NCBI GenBank assembly: GCA_028697695.1
Contig: JAQVEI010000090.1
Span: forward strand, 1 to 8,193
DNA from: Lentimicrobiaceae bacterium
GTDB taxonomy: Bacteria; Bacteroidota; Bacteroidia; Bacteroidales; Lentimicrobiaceae
Length of the DNA stretch: 8,193 nt
Reading direction: 5' to 3'
Below, one piece after another: positions 1 through 6,410 of this stretch (position 1 is its first letter; each line of letters starts with the position of its first letter). The translations under genes and the position numbers were made by a program. Under the pieces are notes generated by a model. That model was not told where the DNA came from. It made no database searches and saw nothing but the letters and a program-made list of their open reading frames with translations.

Positions 1-126
1 GCCTGGTCATTTGCAGACACATCGGATGTTAAGCAGCATCCCATACCTGCTCAATTGAAATTGTGGGATGCTGTTGGAAAAATAGGATTTGTAATGGCTG
101 TGAAAGGCTGTATGAGTGAAAGTTAA
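1..126 (+). CDS. C-terminal fragment of an unrecognised protein
   Basis: Frame 1 is open from the left edge to a TAA at 124-126, giving the last 41 residues of a protein that begins outside the window. The tail includes a segment reading PIPAQLKLWDAVGKIGF and ends in KGCMSES. I do not recognise the family and assign no function. The gap to the HMG-CoA lyase start at 211 is 84 bases, contains no clear terminator and has no good TAnnTTTG box, so the two genes may share a transcript. The coding call rests only on an open frame of 41 codons and plausible amino acid composition, and could be wrong. Confidence 0.5.
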   Translation, partial: AWSFADTSDVKQHPIPAQLKLWDAVGKIGFVMAVKGCMSES

Positions 127-210
127 GGTTGCTATAATCCAGTGAACGAAAAAGCATAGCAGGATGAGTTGCCTTCAATCAGGATATTACGAATACTAAA
201 GTCTTTGTTT

Positions 211-1062
211 ATGAATAATATGCACCCTATCCGTCTAACCGAGTCGCCCCGCGACGCCCAGCAGGGTCTTCCTTACGTGATACCTGCCGAAAAGCGGGCC
301 GAATACATCAACGCCCTGTTAAAAGTGGGTTTTGATGTTATTGACTTTGGAAGCTTTGTATCACCAAAAGCCATCCCACAGATGGCTGAACAACAAAAGG
401 TGCTTGAGCTGGTTGATAAATCGGGAAGTGAAACCCAATTAATGGCTATTGTTGGAAACGAGAGGGGTGGGGAGGAAGCAGCAAGGCAGGAAAAGGTTGA
501 TATTCTTGGGTTTCCTTATTCTACATCCACAACGTTTCTACAGAAAAACATCAATGCAAATGATGAAAAAGCGATTGAAATCATCGGGATCTTAATTGAC
601 ATTTGCCAGCGGGAAGGGAAGTCGCTGAGGATCTTTATGAGTCTCGCTTTCGGCAATCCTTACGGAGACAGGCACGACAAAGAGCTGCTTGCGCAAAAGA
701 TTAATCTGCTGATTGAAAAAGGCATACACTCCATCACTCTTGCCGATACCATTGGGCAGAGCTCAGCCGATACGCTGGCCGAAACCATGAATTATATCAT
801 TCATCAGTTTCCCGGACTGAACCCGGGTTTGCACCTGCACACCCGCCCCAACGAATGGTACGGAAAAATAGATGCAGCGTATAAGGCAGGTTGCCGCTCC
901 TTTGATGGTGTACTTAATGGCATAGGCGGGTGTCCAATGTCGGGATATGAGTTGGTGGGCAACCTCAACACCTTAAATCTGATCAACTACTTTGAACATC
1001 AGAATATACCGCACCGGCTGGCTTACGATAAGCTTATTGAGGCAGCCCGTATTCCTTATTAA
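211..1062 (+). CDS. Hydroxymethylglutaryl-CoA lyase (Bacteroidota-type variant)
   Basis: Cleaves 3-hydroxy-3-methylglutaryl-CoA to acetoacetate and acetyl-CoA in the cytoplasm, the final step of leucine catabolism. It is a TIM-barrel enzyme of the HMGL-like family. With the ATG at 211 it has 283 residues, close to the usual ~300. Visible family landmarks are ESPRD (R14, D15) at the end of strand 1, SFVSPK..PQM (48-58), ADTIG (D179, metal ligand), HLH (H208, H210) and GIGGCP with the catalytic Cys241, then N251. Two segments depart from the human enzyme: D45 stands where human Glu72 sits, and the HDTYGQ stretch after the metal histidines is replaced by HTRPNEWYG. Similar replacements occur, from memory, in Flavobacterium homologues. 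The frame stays open back to a TTG at 169, but the 14 extra residues match nothing in the family. ATG 220 is an equally possible start. Downstream CoA-transferase genes would use its acetoacetate. Confidence 0.88.
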   Translation: MNNMHPIRLTESPRDAQQGLPYVIPAEKRAEYINALLKVGFDVIDFGSFVSPKAIPQMAEQQKVLELVDKSGSETQLMAIVGNERGGEEAARQEKVDILGFPYSTSTTFLQKNINANDEKAIEIIGILIDICQREGKSLRIFMSLAFGNPYGDRHDKELLAQKINLLIEKGIHSITLADTIGQSSADTLAETMNYIIHQFPGLNPGLHLHTRPNEWYGKIDAAYKAGCRSFDGVLNGIGGCPMSGYELVGNLNTLNLINYFEHQNIPHRLAYDKLIEAARIPY

Positions 1063-1102
1063 TCAGATAATCAGCAATTTATTGGCCTCTTTTTGAATTC
1101 AC

Positions 1103-1133
1103 TTTGGCATTGTGAAATAATTCACTAATTTTG
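1103..1133 (+). promoter_or_regulatory. Bacteroidota-type promoter for the CoA-transferase genes
   Basis: TTTG at 1103-1106 and TAATTTTG at 1126-1133 are separated by 19 bases. This matches the Bacteroidota primary sigma factor consensus (-33 TTTG, -7 TAnnTTTG, about 19-20 apart). Transcription would begin near 1138-1142, leaving a leader of about 40 bases before the ATG at 1181. It suggests that scoA can be transcribed independently of the lyase gene upstream. It is the best promoter match in the window. Confidence 0.6.
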
Positions 1134-1180
1134 ATGCTTCAAATCCTGTATACTTTACCGAAATATAAACTCTTCTTAAT

Positions 1181-1870
1181 ATGAACAAAGTAGTTAAAGA
1201 TGCCCGCGAAGCCATTAAAGGCATCGAAGATGGTATGACATTGATGGTTGGCGGATTTGGCCTGAGTGGTATTCCCGAAAACTGTATTTCCGCTTTGGTG
1301 GAAAGTGGCGTAAAAGATCTCACCTGTATTTCAAACAATGCCGGTGTGGATGATTTTGGCCTGGGCCTGTTGCTGAAAAAACATCAGATAAAAAAAATGA
1401 TTTCAAGCTATGTTGGCGAAAATGCTGAATTTGAACGTCAGTTGCTTAATGGAGAACTTGAAGTAGAACTCATTCCTCAGGGTACTCTGGCAGAGCGTTG
1501 CCTGGCTGGCGGCGCAGGTATTCCTGCATTTTTTGTGCCGGCAGGCTATGGTACCGAAGTAGCTGAAGGCAAAGAGGTACGTGAATTTAATGGCAAACCC
1601 CATTTGCTTGAAAATGCCCTTACCGCCGATTACGCCATAGTGAAAGCCTGGAAAGGTGATACGCACGGCAATTTAATTTATCGTTATACTGCCAATAATT
1701 TCAATCAACCTATGGCCACCGCCGGTAAAATTACCATAGCAGAAGTGGAAGAATTGGTTGAAGCCGGCGAACTGGACCCAATGCAAATACATACTCCCGG
1801 TATTTTTGTTCAGCGTATTTTTAAATCAACCAATTACGAGAAACGCATCGAAAGGATTACGGAAAGATAA
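1181..1870 (+). CDS. scoA: 3-oxoacid CoA-transferase, subunit A
   Basis: The A subunit of a class I (family I) CoA-transferase, which acts with the B subunit encoded at 2000-2659 to move CoA between succinyl-CoA or another acyl-CoA and a 3-oxoacid such as acetoacetate. Its 229 residues are typical of the subunit (about 230). The N-terminal stretch DGMTLMVGGFGLSGIPE (about residues 19-35) fits the CoA-transferase signature 1 pattern, ending in GGFxxxGxP. The C-terminal part with NQPMATAGK, EVEELVEAGELDP and HTPGIFVQRI is also characteristic of SCOT/AtoD-type A subunits. The ATG at 1181 has no Shine-Dalgarno sequence, as is normal in this phylum. Placement after HMG-CoA lyase suggests acetoacetate as the substrate. 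Subunits of acetate:acetoacetate (AtoDA) transferases are close relatives, so the CoA donor is inferred. Confidence 0.93.
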   Translation: MNKVVKDAREAIKGIEDGMTLMVGGFGLSGIPENCISALVESGVKDLTCISNNAGVDDFGLGLLLKKHQIKKMISSYVGENAEFERQLLNGELEVELIPQGTLAERCLAGGAGIPAFFVPAGYGTEVAEGKEVREFNGKPHLLENALTADYAIVKAWKGDTHGNLIYRYTANNFNQPMATAGKITIAEVEELVEAGELDPMQIHTPGIFVQRIFKSTNYEKRIERITER

Positions 1871-1889
1871 TTGCTGGCTTTAGTATAAA

Positions 1890-1906
1890 TTACCGGTAAA
1901 CGGTAA
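1890..1906 (+). repeat. Small inverted repeat between scoA and scoB
   Basis: TTACCG at 1890-1895 and CGGTAA at 1901-1906 form a perfect six-base stem around the loop GTAAA, 19 bases after the scoA stop. There is no T run behind it, so it is not a convincing terminator. It could modulate transcript stability between the two subunit genes, act as an operator, or be chance. The rest of the 129-base gap (1871-1999) shows no good promoter box. Confidence 0.35.
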
Positions 1907-1999
1907 GTTTCCCGAAGACAGCCCGGACGCGTTTAATGAAATGCAGTAATACTTTATTAAATGCTCCCTATTCAACAAAAACATTAAAGATTCATCATC

Positions 2000-2659
2000 A
2001 TGGCTTTATCAAAAGAACAAATAGCGCAACGCATTGCGCAGGAACTCGAAGACGGGTATTATGTTAATCTGGGCATTGGCATCCCGACTTTAGTGGCCAA
2101 TTATGTGCCTGAAGGCATAGAAGTCATCCTTCAATCGGAAAACGGTATGTTGGGCATGGGGCAATTTCCCGAAAAGGGCAAAGCAGATGCCGACTTAATC
2201 AACGCCGGCAAACAAACGGTCACCATTTTACCCGGAGGTTCATTTTTCGACTCAGCGGCAAGCTTTGGCATGATACGGGGCGGGCATGTTGACCTTACCG
2301 TATTGGGTGCTTTCGAAGTAACCGATCAGGGCGACATCGCCAGTTGGAAAATACCCGGCAAAATGGTTAAAGGAATGGGAGGAGCCATGGATCTGGTGGC
2401 TTCTGCAAAAAATATCATCGTGGCTATGCAACATACCAGCAAGGACGGACAGTCAAAGCTGTTGAAGGAATGTACCCTGCCCCTCACCGGAGTGAAGTGT
2501 GTTAAGAAAATAGTCACCGATCTGGCCGTAATTGAAATTACCGACGAGGGATTTGTGTTGCTCGAAAGAGCTCCCGGAGTAAGTGTGGAGGAAATTAAGG
2601 CTGCCACCGAAGGCAGGCTGGTGGTTAAAGGCGAAGTGCCTGAAATGGCATTTTCATAA
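2000..2659 (+). CDS. scoB: 3-oxoacid CoA-transferase, subunit B
   Basis: The catalytic B subunit of the heteromeric class I CoA-transferase, partner of the A subunit at 1181-1870. The motif QSENGMLGMG contains the conserved SENG signature. Its glutamate, E47 (codon 2138-2140), corresponds to the residue that forms the covalent glutamyl-CoA thioester in this family. NLGIGIPT (about 23-30) and the glycine-rich GGSFFDSAASFGMIRGGH (about 88-105) are also family-typical, and 219 residues is the normal length. Unlike many scoAB or atoDA pairs, where the genes abut or overlap, the two subunits here are separated by 129 bases with no evident promoter. They are probably still co-transcribed, because the first clear terminators lie after scoB. 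The specific donor and acceptor are inferred from the neighbouring HMG-CoA lyase. Confidence 0.94.
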   Translation: MALSKEQIAQRIAQELEDGYYVNLGIGIPTLVANYVPEGIEVILQSENGMLGMGQFPEKGKADADLINAGKQTVTILPGGSFFDSAASFGMIRGGHVDLTVLGAFEVTDQGDIASWKIPGKMVKGMGGAMDLVASAKNIIVAMQHTSKDGQSKLLKECTLPLTGVKCVKKIVTDLAVIEITDEGFVLLERAPGVSVEEIKAATEGRLVVKGEVPEMAFS

Positions 2660-2670
2660 ATGATTAACGC

Positions 2671-2705
2671 AAAAACCAGCTGAAGGTATAAGCTTCCCGG
2701 TTTTT
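2671..2705 (+). terminator. Possible first terminator hairpin after scoB
   Basis: AAAAACC (2671-2677) can pair with GGTTTTT (2699-2705), and within it GAAG (2682-2685) with CTTC (2693-2696). The hairpin is interrupted and ends in five T residues, 11 bases after the scoB stop. It is weaker than the hairpin that follows at 2723-2764, and may act with it or only protect the 3' end. Confidence 0.4.
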
Positions 2706-2722
2706 AATAGTGCATTGGCATT

Positions 2723-2764
2723 AAAAAAAGCAGCCACAGGGCAACCTGGCGGCTGTTTTTTTTT
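2723..2764 (+). terminator. Strong intrinsic terminator closing the HMG-CoA lyase/scoAB block
   Basis: A run of seven A (2723-2729) precedes GCAGCC (2730-2735), which pairs with GGCTGT (2751-2756, with one G-T wobble). A small internal loop separates this from an inner stem CAGG (2737-2740)/CCTG (2745-2748) capped by the tetraloop GCAA, a GNRA-class loop. The stem is followed by an unbroken T run to 2764. With A's on the 5' side and T's on the 3' side, it could also stop transcription from the opposite strand. Confidence 0.85.
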
Positions 2765-2901
2765 GAATACCGCTGTCCTTAACCCATCAAAAACCGCTGG
2801 TATGCTGTAAATGCAACATCAATAAGGTGGTTGAGTGCGTATTTACCCGTCAAGGACAAATTATCCACGAAAAAGAGGATATAATTCAGCAAACCTTTGA
2901 T

Positions 2902-2909
2902 TATTTTTG
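2902..2909 (+). promoter_or_regulatory. Possible -7 box for the two-component operon
   Basis: TATTTTTG fits the Bacteroidota -7 consensus TAnnTTTG and lies 24 bases before the kinase ATG at 2934, a reasonable distance for a short leader. No TTTG is present at the expected -33 distance (around 2879-2882), so the match is partial. A weak purine stretch, AGGGA at 2926-2930, lies three bases before the start codon, too close for a typical Shine-Dalgarno site. Confidence 0.35.
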
Positions 2910-2933
2910 TATTGTTCAACTTAATAGGGAATC

Positions 2934-4853
2934 ATGCGGGTTTTGCTGATATTATGCGTTGGTGGATTTTTGGCGTTTACTTCGCCCTTGCCTTCATTCG
3001 CGGAAATTTCTCAGGCTGATCGCTGCATGAATTATTTGCGTGAAGGCGACACCCTGCAGGCCGGAAAATGTATAAATAAGATGCTGGGTCAGCTCAATAG
3101 GAAAAAGCCATCGGTGGAAGCTGCTCATACCTATAGGGTGGCCGCAAACTATTATGTGGAGAAAGGAAATTTCAAGCTGGCGATTAAGTATTATGATTCC
3201 GCTTATTTAATGGCAGGCAGCCTGGATAATCAGAAAAAAAACGAACTCACAGCACAAATCGACTTTAGCCGCTCCCTGCTTTTTTACCGTTATGGAGAAT
3301 ATGATATAGCGGTAAAGTTAAGTCTTGGCGCCTATCAATACTTTCGTACAAATGAACAGTCAGCAGGAGCAGCCGAAGCTGCCAACAGGTTAGGCGGCCT
3401 TTATCTTGTTCTGGGAGACTCTGCAAAGTCTGCCAATTTCTGTCGGGAAGCCTACACTCAATCTTTAAAGTCTGCGGACAGCCGTATACAGCAAATCTGT
3501 TTCATCGCCCTGGGAAACTATTTGTCATCCATAGGAAAAAGTGATAGTGCCATACTTATATTCAATCAAACCATTGAAATGGCTAAAACAGGCAGAAACC
3601 TTAAGCTGATAAGTGATGCTTATTATAACCTCGCCTTTAACTATTCGCTCAATGAAAAGTATGCACAGGCTTTGGAAAACATAAAATTAGCTCACGCCTG
3701 GGCATTGAAAAGTTATAACGCCTATGATATTTGCGATACCCGGTATAAAACCGGGTTGATATTGTACTATTTAAAGCATTATGATGTTGCCGCAGATACT
3801 TTGCTCAGCGCTTTACGGGAGGCAAAAAACCTGCAGTCAATTGTATTACAACGAAACATATATGATGTACTGTCTTTTTTGGAGAGCGAGAGAGGAAATG
3901 CGGTGAAGGCTTTGGAATATCTGAACCTTTACATTGATTTTAACCATAAGGTGATGTCAGCATCCGAGCAACAACAGCTAAACTTCCTGAATGCACGCTA
4001 CGATGCTGAAAAACGTGAATCGGACATACTCCGGCAGCAGGCACAGTTGCAAAGACGCAATTTTATTATTCTTCTGGCTACAATAATTTTGCTTGCTTTA
4101 CTTATAACCCTTGTACTGGTTGTGATAATAAACCGGCACAAACGAAAAATTTCCCGTCAGCAGCTCACCATTCATCAACAAAAGATCGGGGAATTGGAAA
4201 AAGAGAAAGAAATTGTTTCAATGCAAAGCCTGCTTAGGGGCGAAGAGAGCGAGCGGGGGCGTATTGCCCGCGATCTGCACGATGGACTGGGCGGGATGCT
4301 TTCAGGTGTAAAATTAACTTTAAACAACATGAGCGGAAAACATACCCTTGATGACGAGGACGTCAATAAATTTGAAAAAGCCATCAATCTGATTGACCAA
4401 AGCGTTAAAGAGCTGCGCAATGTGGCTCACAATATGATGCCCGAAATTCTGATGCAACAGGGAGTTGATGTGGCTTTGAGAAACTTTTGTGAATCCCTGA
4501 CGGAGCCTCCACAAGTGATTTATCAGTATTTTGGTTCCCGTTTTCGCTACGATAGCGGATTTGAATTAACGGTTTACCGTATAGCTCAGGAACTGGTCAA
4601 CAACGCTTTGAAGCATGCCAAGGCCAAAGAAGTGGTGGTTGAACTGATTCAGCAACAAGAGCGGTTAAGTCTCAACGTGCGCGATGATGGTCAGGGTTTT
4701 GATGCAAAGACCAACAATTTCGGTCAGGGCCTGCTAAATTTGCATGCAAGGGTTGCCGGATATCAGGGGATTATTGATATTAGTTCAATGAAAAATAAAG
4801 GTACTGAAGTGAATGTCTCTTTTGAACATATCAGCCATCTTATAAAAAAATGA
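2934..4853 (+). CDS. Periplasmic-TPR sensor histidine kinase (HisKA_3 family)
   Basis: Sensor kinase that would autophosphorylate on histidine and pass the phosphate to the response regulator encoded directly after it. In its 639 residues, in order: a signal peptide (1-23, likely cleaved after SFA), about six TPR-like helical pairs in the periplasm (clear at 63-94, 146-179, 186-218, 227-259, 267-298, 309-337), one transmembrane helix (about 377-400), a charged probably coiled-coil linker (403-437), the HisKA_3 dimerisation helix with RIARDLHDGLGG and phosphoacceptor H449, and an HATPase_c domain. The ATPase shows the N box (ELVNNALKHA, N556/N557), DDGQGFD (584-590) and GQGLLN (597-602). All key catalytic residues are present, so it should be active. 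The ligand is unknown; TPR domains bind proteins or peptides, so a protein or envelope signal is possible. Confidence 0.93.
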   Translation: MRVLLILCVGGFLAFTSPLPSFAEISQADRCMNYLREGDTLQAGKCINKMLGQLNRKKPSVEAAHTYRVAANYYVEKGNFKLAIKYYDSAYLMAGSLDNQKKNELTAQIDFSRSLLFYRYGEYDIAVKLSLGAYQYFRTNEQSAGAAEAANRLGGLYLVLGDSAKSANFCREAYTQSLKSADSRIQQICFIALGNYLSSIGKSDSAILIFNQTIEMAKTGRNLKLISDAYYNLAFNYSLNEKYAQALENIKLAHAWALKSYNAYDICDTRYKTGLILYYLKHYDVAADTLLSALREAKNLQSIVLQRNIYDVLSFLESERGNAVKALEYLNLYIDFNHKVMSASEQQQLNFLNARYDAEKRESDILRQQAQLQRRNFIILLATIILLALLITLVLVVIINRHKRKISRQQLTIHQQKIGELEKEKEIVSMQSLLRGEESERGRIARDLHDGLGGMLSGVKLTLNNMSGKHTLDDEDVNKFEKAINLIDQSVKELRNVAHNMMPEILMQQGVDVALRNFCESLTEPPQVIYQYFGSRFRYDSGFELTVYRIAQELVNNALKHAKAKEVVVELIQQQERLSLNVRDDGQGFDAKTNNFGQGLLNLHARVAGYQGIIDISSMKNKGTEVNVSFEHISHLIKK

Positions 4854-5491
4854 TAAAACTACTGATCATTGAAGACCATCCCCTGGTGGTGGACGGCTTA
4901 AAAAGTCTGATTGAGCGTCGGAGTGATTTCGAGCTGTGTGGAATTGCCGGTAATGCCGATGATGCCTTATTGCTGCTTAAAACCTGCTCACCCGATATTA
5001 TATTGCTGGATATTATGCTTCCTGGAATGACCGGCCTGGAACTAATAGACATTCTTCAAAAAGATTATCCAACAGCCCGGGTACTGGTTATTTCAACATA
5101 CAGTCAACGCTATTATGTGGAAGCCATGATGGAGAAAGGAGCCAAAGGTTATCTGTTAAAAAATGCCGCCAACGATGATATCATAGAAGCCATTACAACG
5201 GTAATGGAGGGTGAAACATATCTGTGTCATGAGATCTCGGTGAACTTAAAGAAAAACCCGGGCAACATCGTATCTCTTTCGCACCGTGAACTGGAAGTGC
5301 TCAAACTTATAGCAAGTGGCTTAACAAACAAAGAGATAGCTGAAACGCTGTTTATCAGCCCATTAACCGTAGACAGCCACCGTAAAAATATGATTGCCAA
5401 ACTTGATGCACGCAATACCGCATCACTCATCAAAATCGCGGTTGAAAATGGTTATTTTACCCTAAGGAGTGAAACCAATGAATTAGAATAA
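4850..5491 (+). CDS. Response regulator, NarL/LuxR family
   Basis: Cytoplasmic transcription factor and cognate partner of the upstream kinase. Its ATG overlaps the kinase TGA (ATGA at 4850-4853), which indicates translational coupling. In its 213 residues, the receiver domain (1 to about 120) has the acidic pair E8/D9, phosphoacceptor D54 (LLDIMLPGMTG), the switch residue S82 and conserved K104. The LuxR-type helix-turn-helix follows at about 142-202, with LSHRELEVLKLIASGLTNKE and the recognition region SPLTVDSHRKNMIAKL. HisKA_3 kinases normally pair with this output class. Target genes cannot be read from the sequence: neither neighbour is an obvious regulon member, and the next plus-strand gene is at 7086. 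No strong terminator is visible in 5492-5622. Confidence 0.95.
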   Translation: MIKLLIIEDHPLVVDGLKSLIERRSDFELCGIAGNADDALLLLKTCSPDIILLDIMLPGMTGLELIDILQKDYPTARVLVISTYSQRYYVEAMMEKGAKGYLLKNAANDDIIEAITTVMEGETYLCHEISVNLKKNPGNIVSLSHRELEVLKLIASGLTNKEIAETLFISPLTVDSHRKNMIAKLDARNTASLIKIAVENGYFTLRSETNELE

Positions 5492-5622
5492 TCAAACCGG
5501 TAACTGCTTATTCTTTAGGTGAATGTTCTAAAACAGATAGATCCGGCTTGTCAGCATGCACAGCAAAGAATCAGGATAGCCAATGATTCAGTTGGGAATA
5601 AGATATATGCATTCCTTTCCGC

Positions 5623-5892
5623 TTACATCTTCAGATGAATATCTACTTTTCCACCCAATCCTTTTTCAACAATCTCGTACAGGGTTTTGAGGGTAATGTT
5701 GCTGCCATCATTTTCTACCCTTGAGATATAGGTTCTTTTCTTACTGATTATGTTGGCAAGTTCTTGCTGGGTCATCTGTTTCGACTTGCGGGCTTCTTTA
5801 AGCATGGTGCCAATATGGACGGCGTGACCCGAACTTTTAGCCTGTATCCGGGGTCGTTCCAATGATGCAGCCAATGGTTTGCTTTTTTTCAT
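5623..5892 (-). CDS. XRE-family helix-turn-helix regulator (antitoxin-like)
   Basis: Small DNA-binding protein of 89 residues, with a basic N-terminal tail (1-20, rich in K/R) and one Cro/C1-type helix-turn-helix domain (about 28-85). TQQELANIIS (41-50) is the second helix and KKRTYISRVEN (51-61) the recognition helix region, followed by ITLKTLYEIVEKGLGGKV, typical of HigA- and HipB-like proteins. It lies on the minus strand, convergent with the response regulator. HigA-type antitoxins usually follow a HigB/RelE toxin gene, but the 311 bases upstream (5893-6203) hold no open frame of toxin size, and none follows downstream. It may be a solitary regulator, an orphan antitoxin or the remnant of a lost module. 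The exact start (ATG at 5892) is the only reasonable one in frame; no TAnnTTTG box is seen upstream. Confidence 0.85.
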   Translation of the reverse strand: MKKSKPLAASLERPRIQAKSSGHAVHIGTMLKEARKSKQMTQQELANIISKKRTYISRVENDGSNITLKTLYEIVEKGLGGKVDIHLKM

Positions 5893-6132
5893 GATTTGTT
5901 GCTTTTACTGAGCAGCTTAACGGCCAATAGAATGAATAACTACTACATAATGGAAAAAAACCGGAAAAGTAACCCGTTGCCGGCGGATATTATACATTTT
6001 CGCATTAAATATAGGATATATTGAAGAAATTCATGTTTGAAAAGGTAAAAATAATAAAAAGACAAATGTCAGTGTCCTCGATAAGTTGCGCAGACGCTTC
6101 CGGAATACCAGATTTAACTTTCCTAAAAACAA
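5893..6132. other. AT-rich stretch without a recognisable gene
   Basis: Between the XRE gene start and the terminator behind the tRNA-Cys gene there is no open frame above about 45 codons and no recognisable RNA. Two short plus-strand frames, 5932-6024 (30 residues) and 6033-6164 (43 residues), start with ATG but match no family I know, and the second runs through the terminator hairpin. The promoter of the XRE gene should lie here on the minus strand, but I see no convincing box. Confidence 0.5.
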
Positions 6133-6160
6133 AAAATCAGGACTTTAGAATCCTGATTTT
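6133..6160 (-). terminator. Intrinsic terminator downstream of tRNA-Cys
   Basis: AAAATCAGGA (6133-6142) and TCCTGATTTT (6151-6160) are perfectly complementary, with an eight-base loop. Read on the minus strand, the hairpin is followed by a T-rich tail (TTTTTTGTTTTT, up to about 6125), as expected for an intrinsic terminator serving the minus-strand tRNA gene. The plus strand has only the four T's of the stem, so it is mainly directed leftward. Confidence 0.8.
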
Positions 6161-6176
6161 GTAAAATGTGAAGTAT

Positions 6177-6197
6177 AAGTGTTCCCGCTTAACACTT
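6177..6197 (-). repeat. Hairpin in the tRNA-Cys 3' trailer
   Basis: AAGTGTT (6177-6183) and AACACTT (6191-6197) form a perfect seven-base stem around a seven-base loop, starting seven bases beyond the tRNA 3' end. It has no T run. It may fold as a trailer structure affecting 3' processing of the tRNA precursor, with the true terminator lying 16 bases further on. Confidence 0.5.
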
Positions 6198-6203
6198 CCG
6201 GGG

Positions 6204-6274
6204 AGGTCTCGAGCGGATTCGAACCGCTGTAGAAGGTTTTGCAGACCTCTGCCTAGCCACTCGGCCACGAGACC
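6204..6274 (-). tRNA. tRNA-Cys (anticodon GCA)
   Basis: Seventy-one bases on the minus strand fold as a full cloverleaf. The acceptor stem is GGTCTCG/CGAGACC, all Watson-Crick. The D arm has GCC/GGC, and the anticodon stem GAGGT/ACCTT holds the loop CTGCAAA with anticodon GCA at 6242-6240. A four-base variable loop and the T arm AGCGG-TTCGAAT-CCGCT follow. The unpaired discriminator base is U (position 6204), the identity base of tRNA-Cys. CCA is not encoded; the next bases on the minus strand are CCC, so CCA must be added after transcription. It appears to be a single tRNA gene with its own promoter-like box and terminator. Confidence 0.97.
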
Positions 6275-6288
6275 CGTTAAATTCGATG

Positions 6289-6296
6289 CAAATTTA
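6289..6296 (-). promoter_or_regulatory. -7 box for the tRNA-Cys gene
   Basis: On the minus strand this reads TAAATTTG, a perfect TAnnTTTG, ending 14 bases before the tRNA 5' end. CTTG on the minus strand at 6318-6315, 18 bases upstream of the box, could serve as an imperfect -33 element. The position is right for a short leader removed by RNase P. Confidence 0.5.
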
Positions 6297-6317
6297 CTAA
6301 AATTTTATGTTATACAA

Positions 6318-6335
6318 GCCAATTTTTAATTTGGC
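6318..6335. repeat. Short inverted repeat between the CWC gene and tRNA-Cys
   Basis: GCCAA (6318-6322) and TTGGC (6331-6335) can pair around an eight-base AT loop. It lies downstream of the minus-strand folB/CWC pair and overlaps the region where the tRNA promoter -33 element would be. There is no proper T run on the minus strand after it, so it is at best a weak 3' end structure. Confidence 0.25.
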
Positions 6336-6410
6336 AGTCAAAAAAATGATTTTCAGAGAGTTATATTTAGGGCTATGGTCATGAATCTATACGGGCTTTA
6401 GGCTTTAGAA

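Noticed and set aside
169..210. TTG-initiated N-terminal extension of HMG-CoA lyase (14 residues)
   Set aside because: The extra residues do not resemble the family, and ATG codons at 211 and 220 lie just before the conserved start of the barrel.
2773..2857. Distant TGTCCTT/AAGGACA inverted repeat before the kinase gene
   Set aside because: Short arms about 70 bases apart are expected by chance; no other operator-like symmetry supports it.
5568..5589. GAATC...GATTC inverted repeat between the response regulator and XRE genes
   Set aside because: Only five bases of stem, a long loop and no T run; not a credible terminator or operator on its own.
5932..6024. Plus-strand frame of 30 residues
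   Set aside because: Too short, no family resemblance, no conserved features; likely chance in an AT-rich gap.
6033..6164. Plus-strand frame of 43 residues
   Set aside because: It runs through the tRNA-Cys terminator hairpin, and its sequence shows no domain or signal features.
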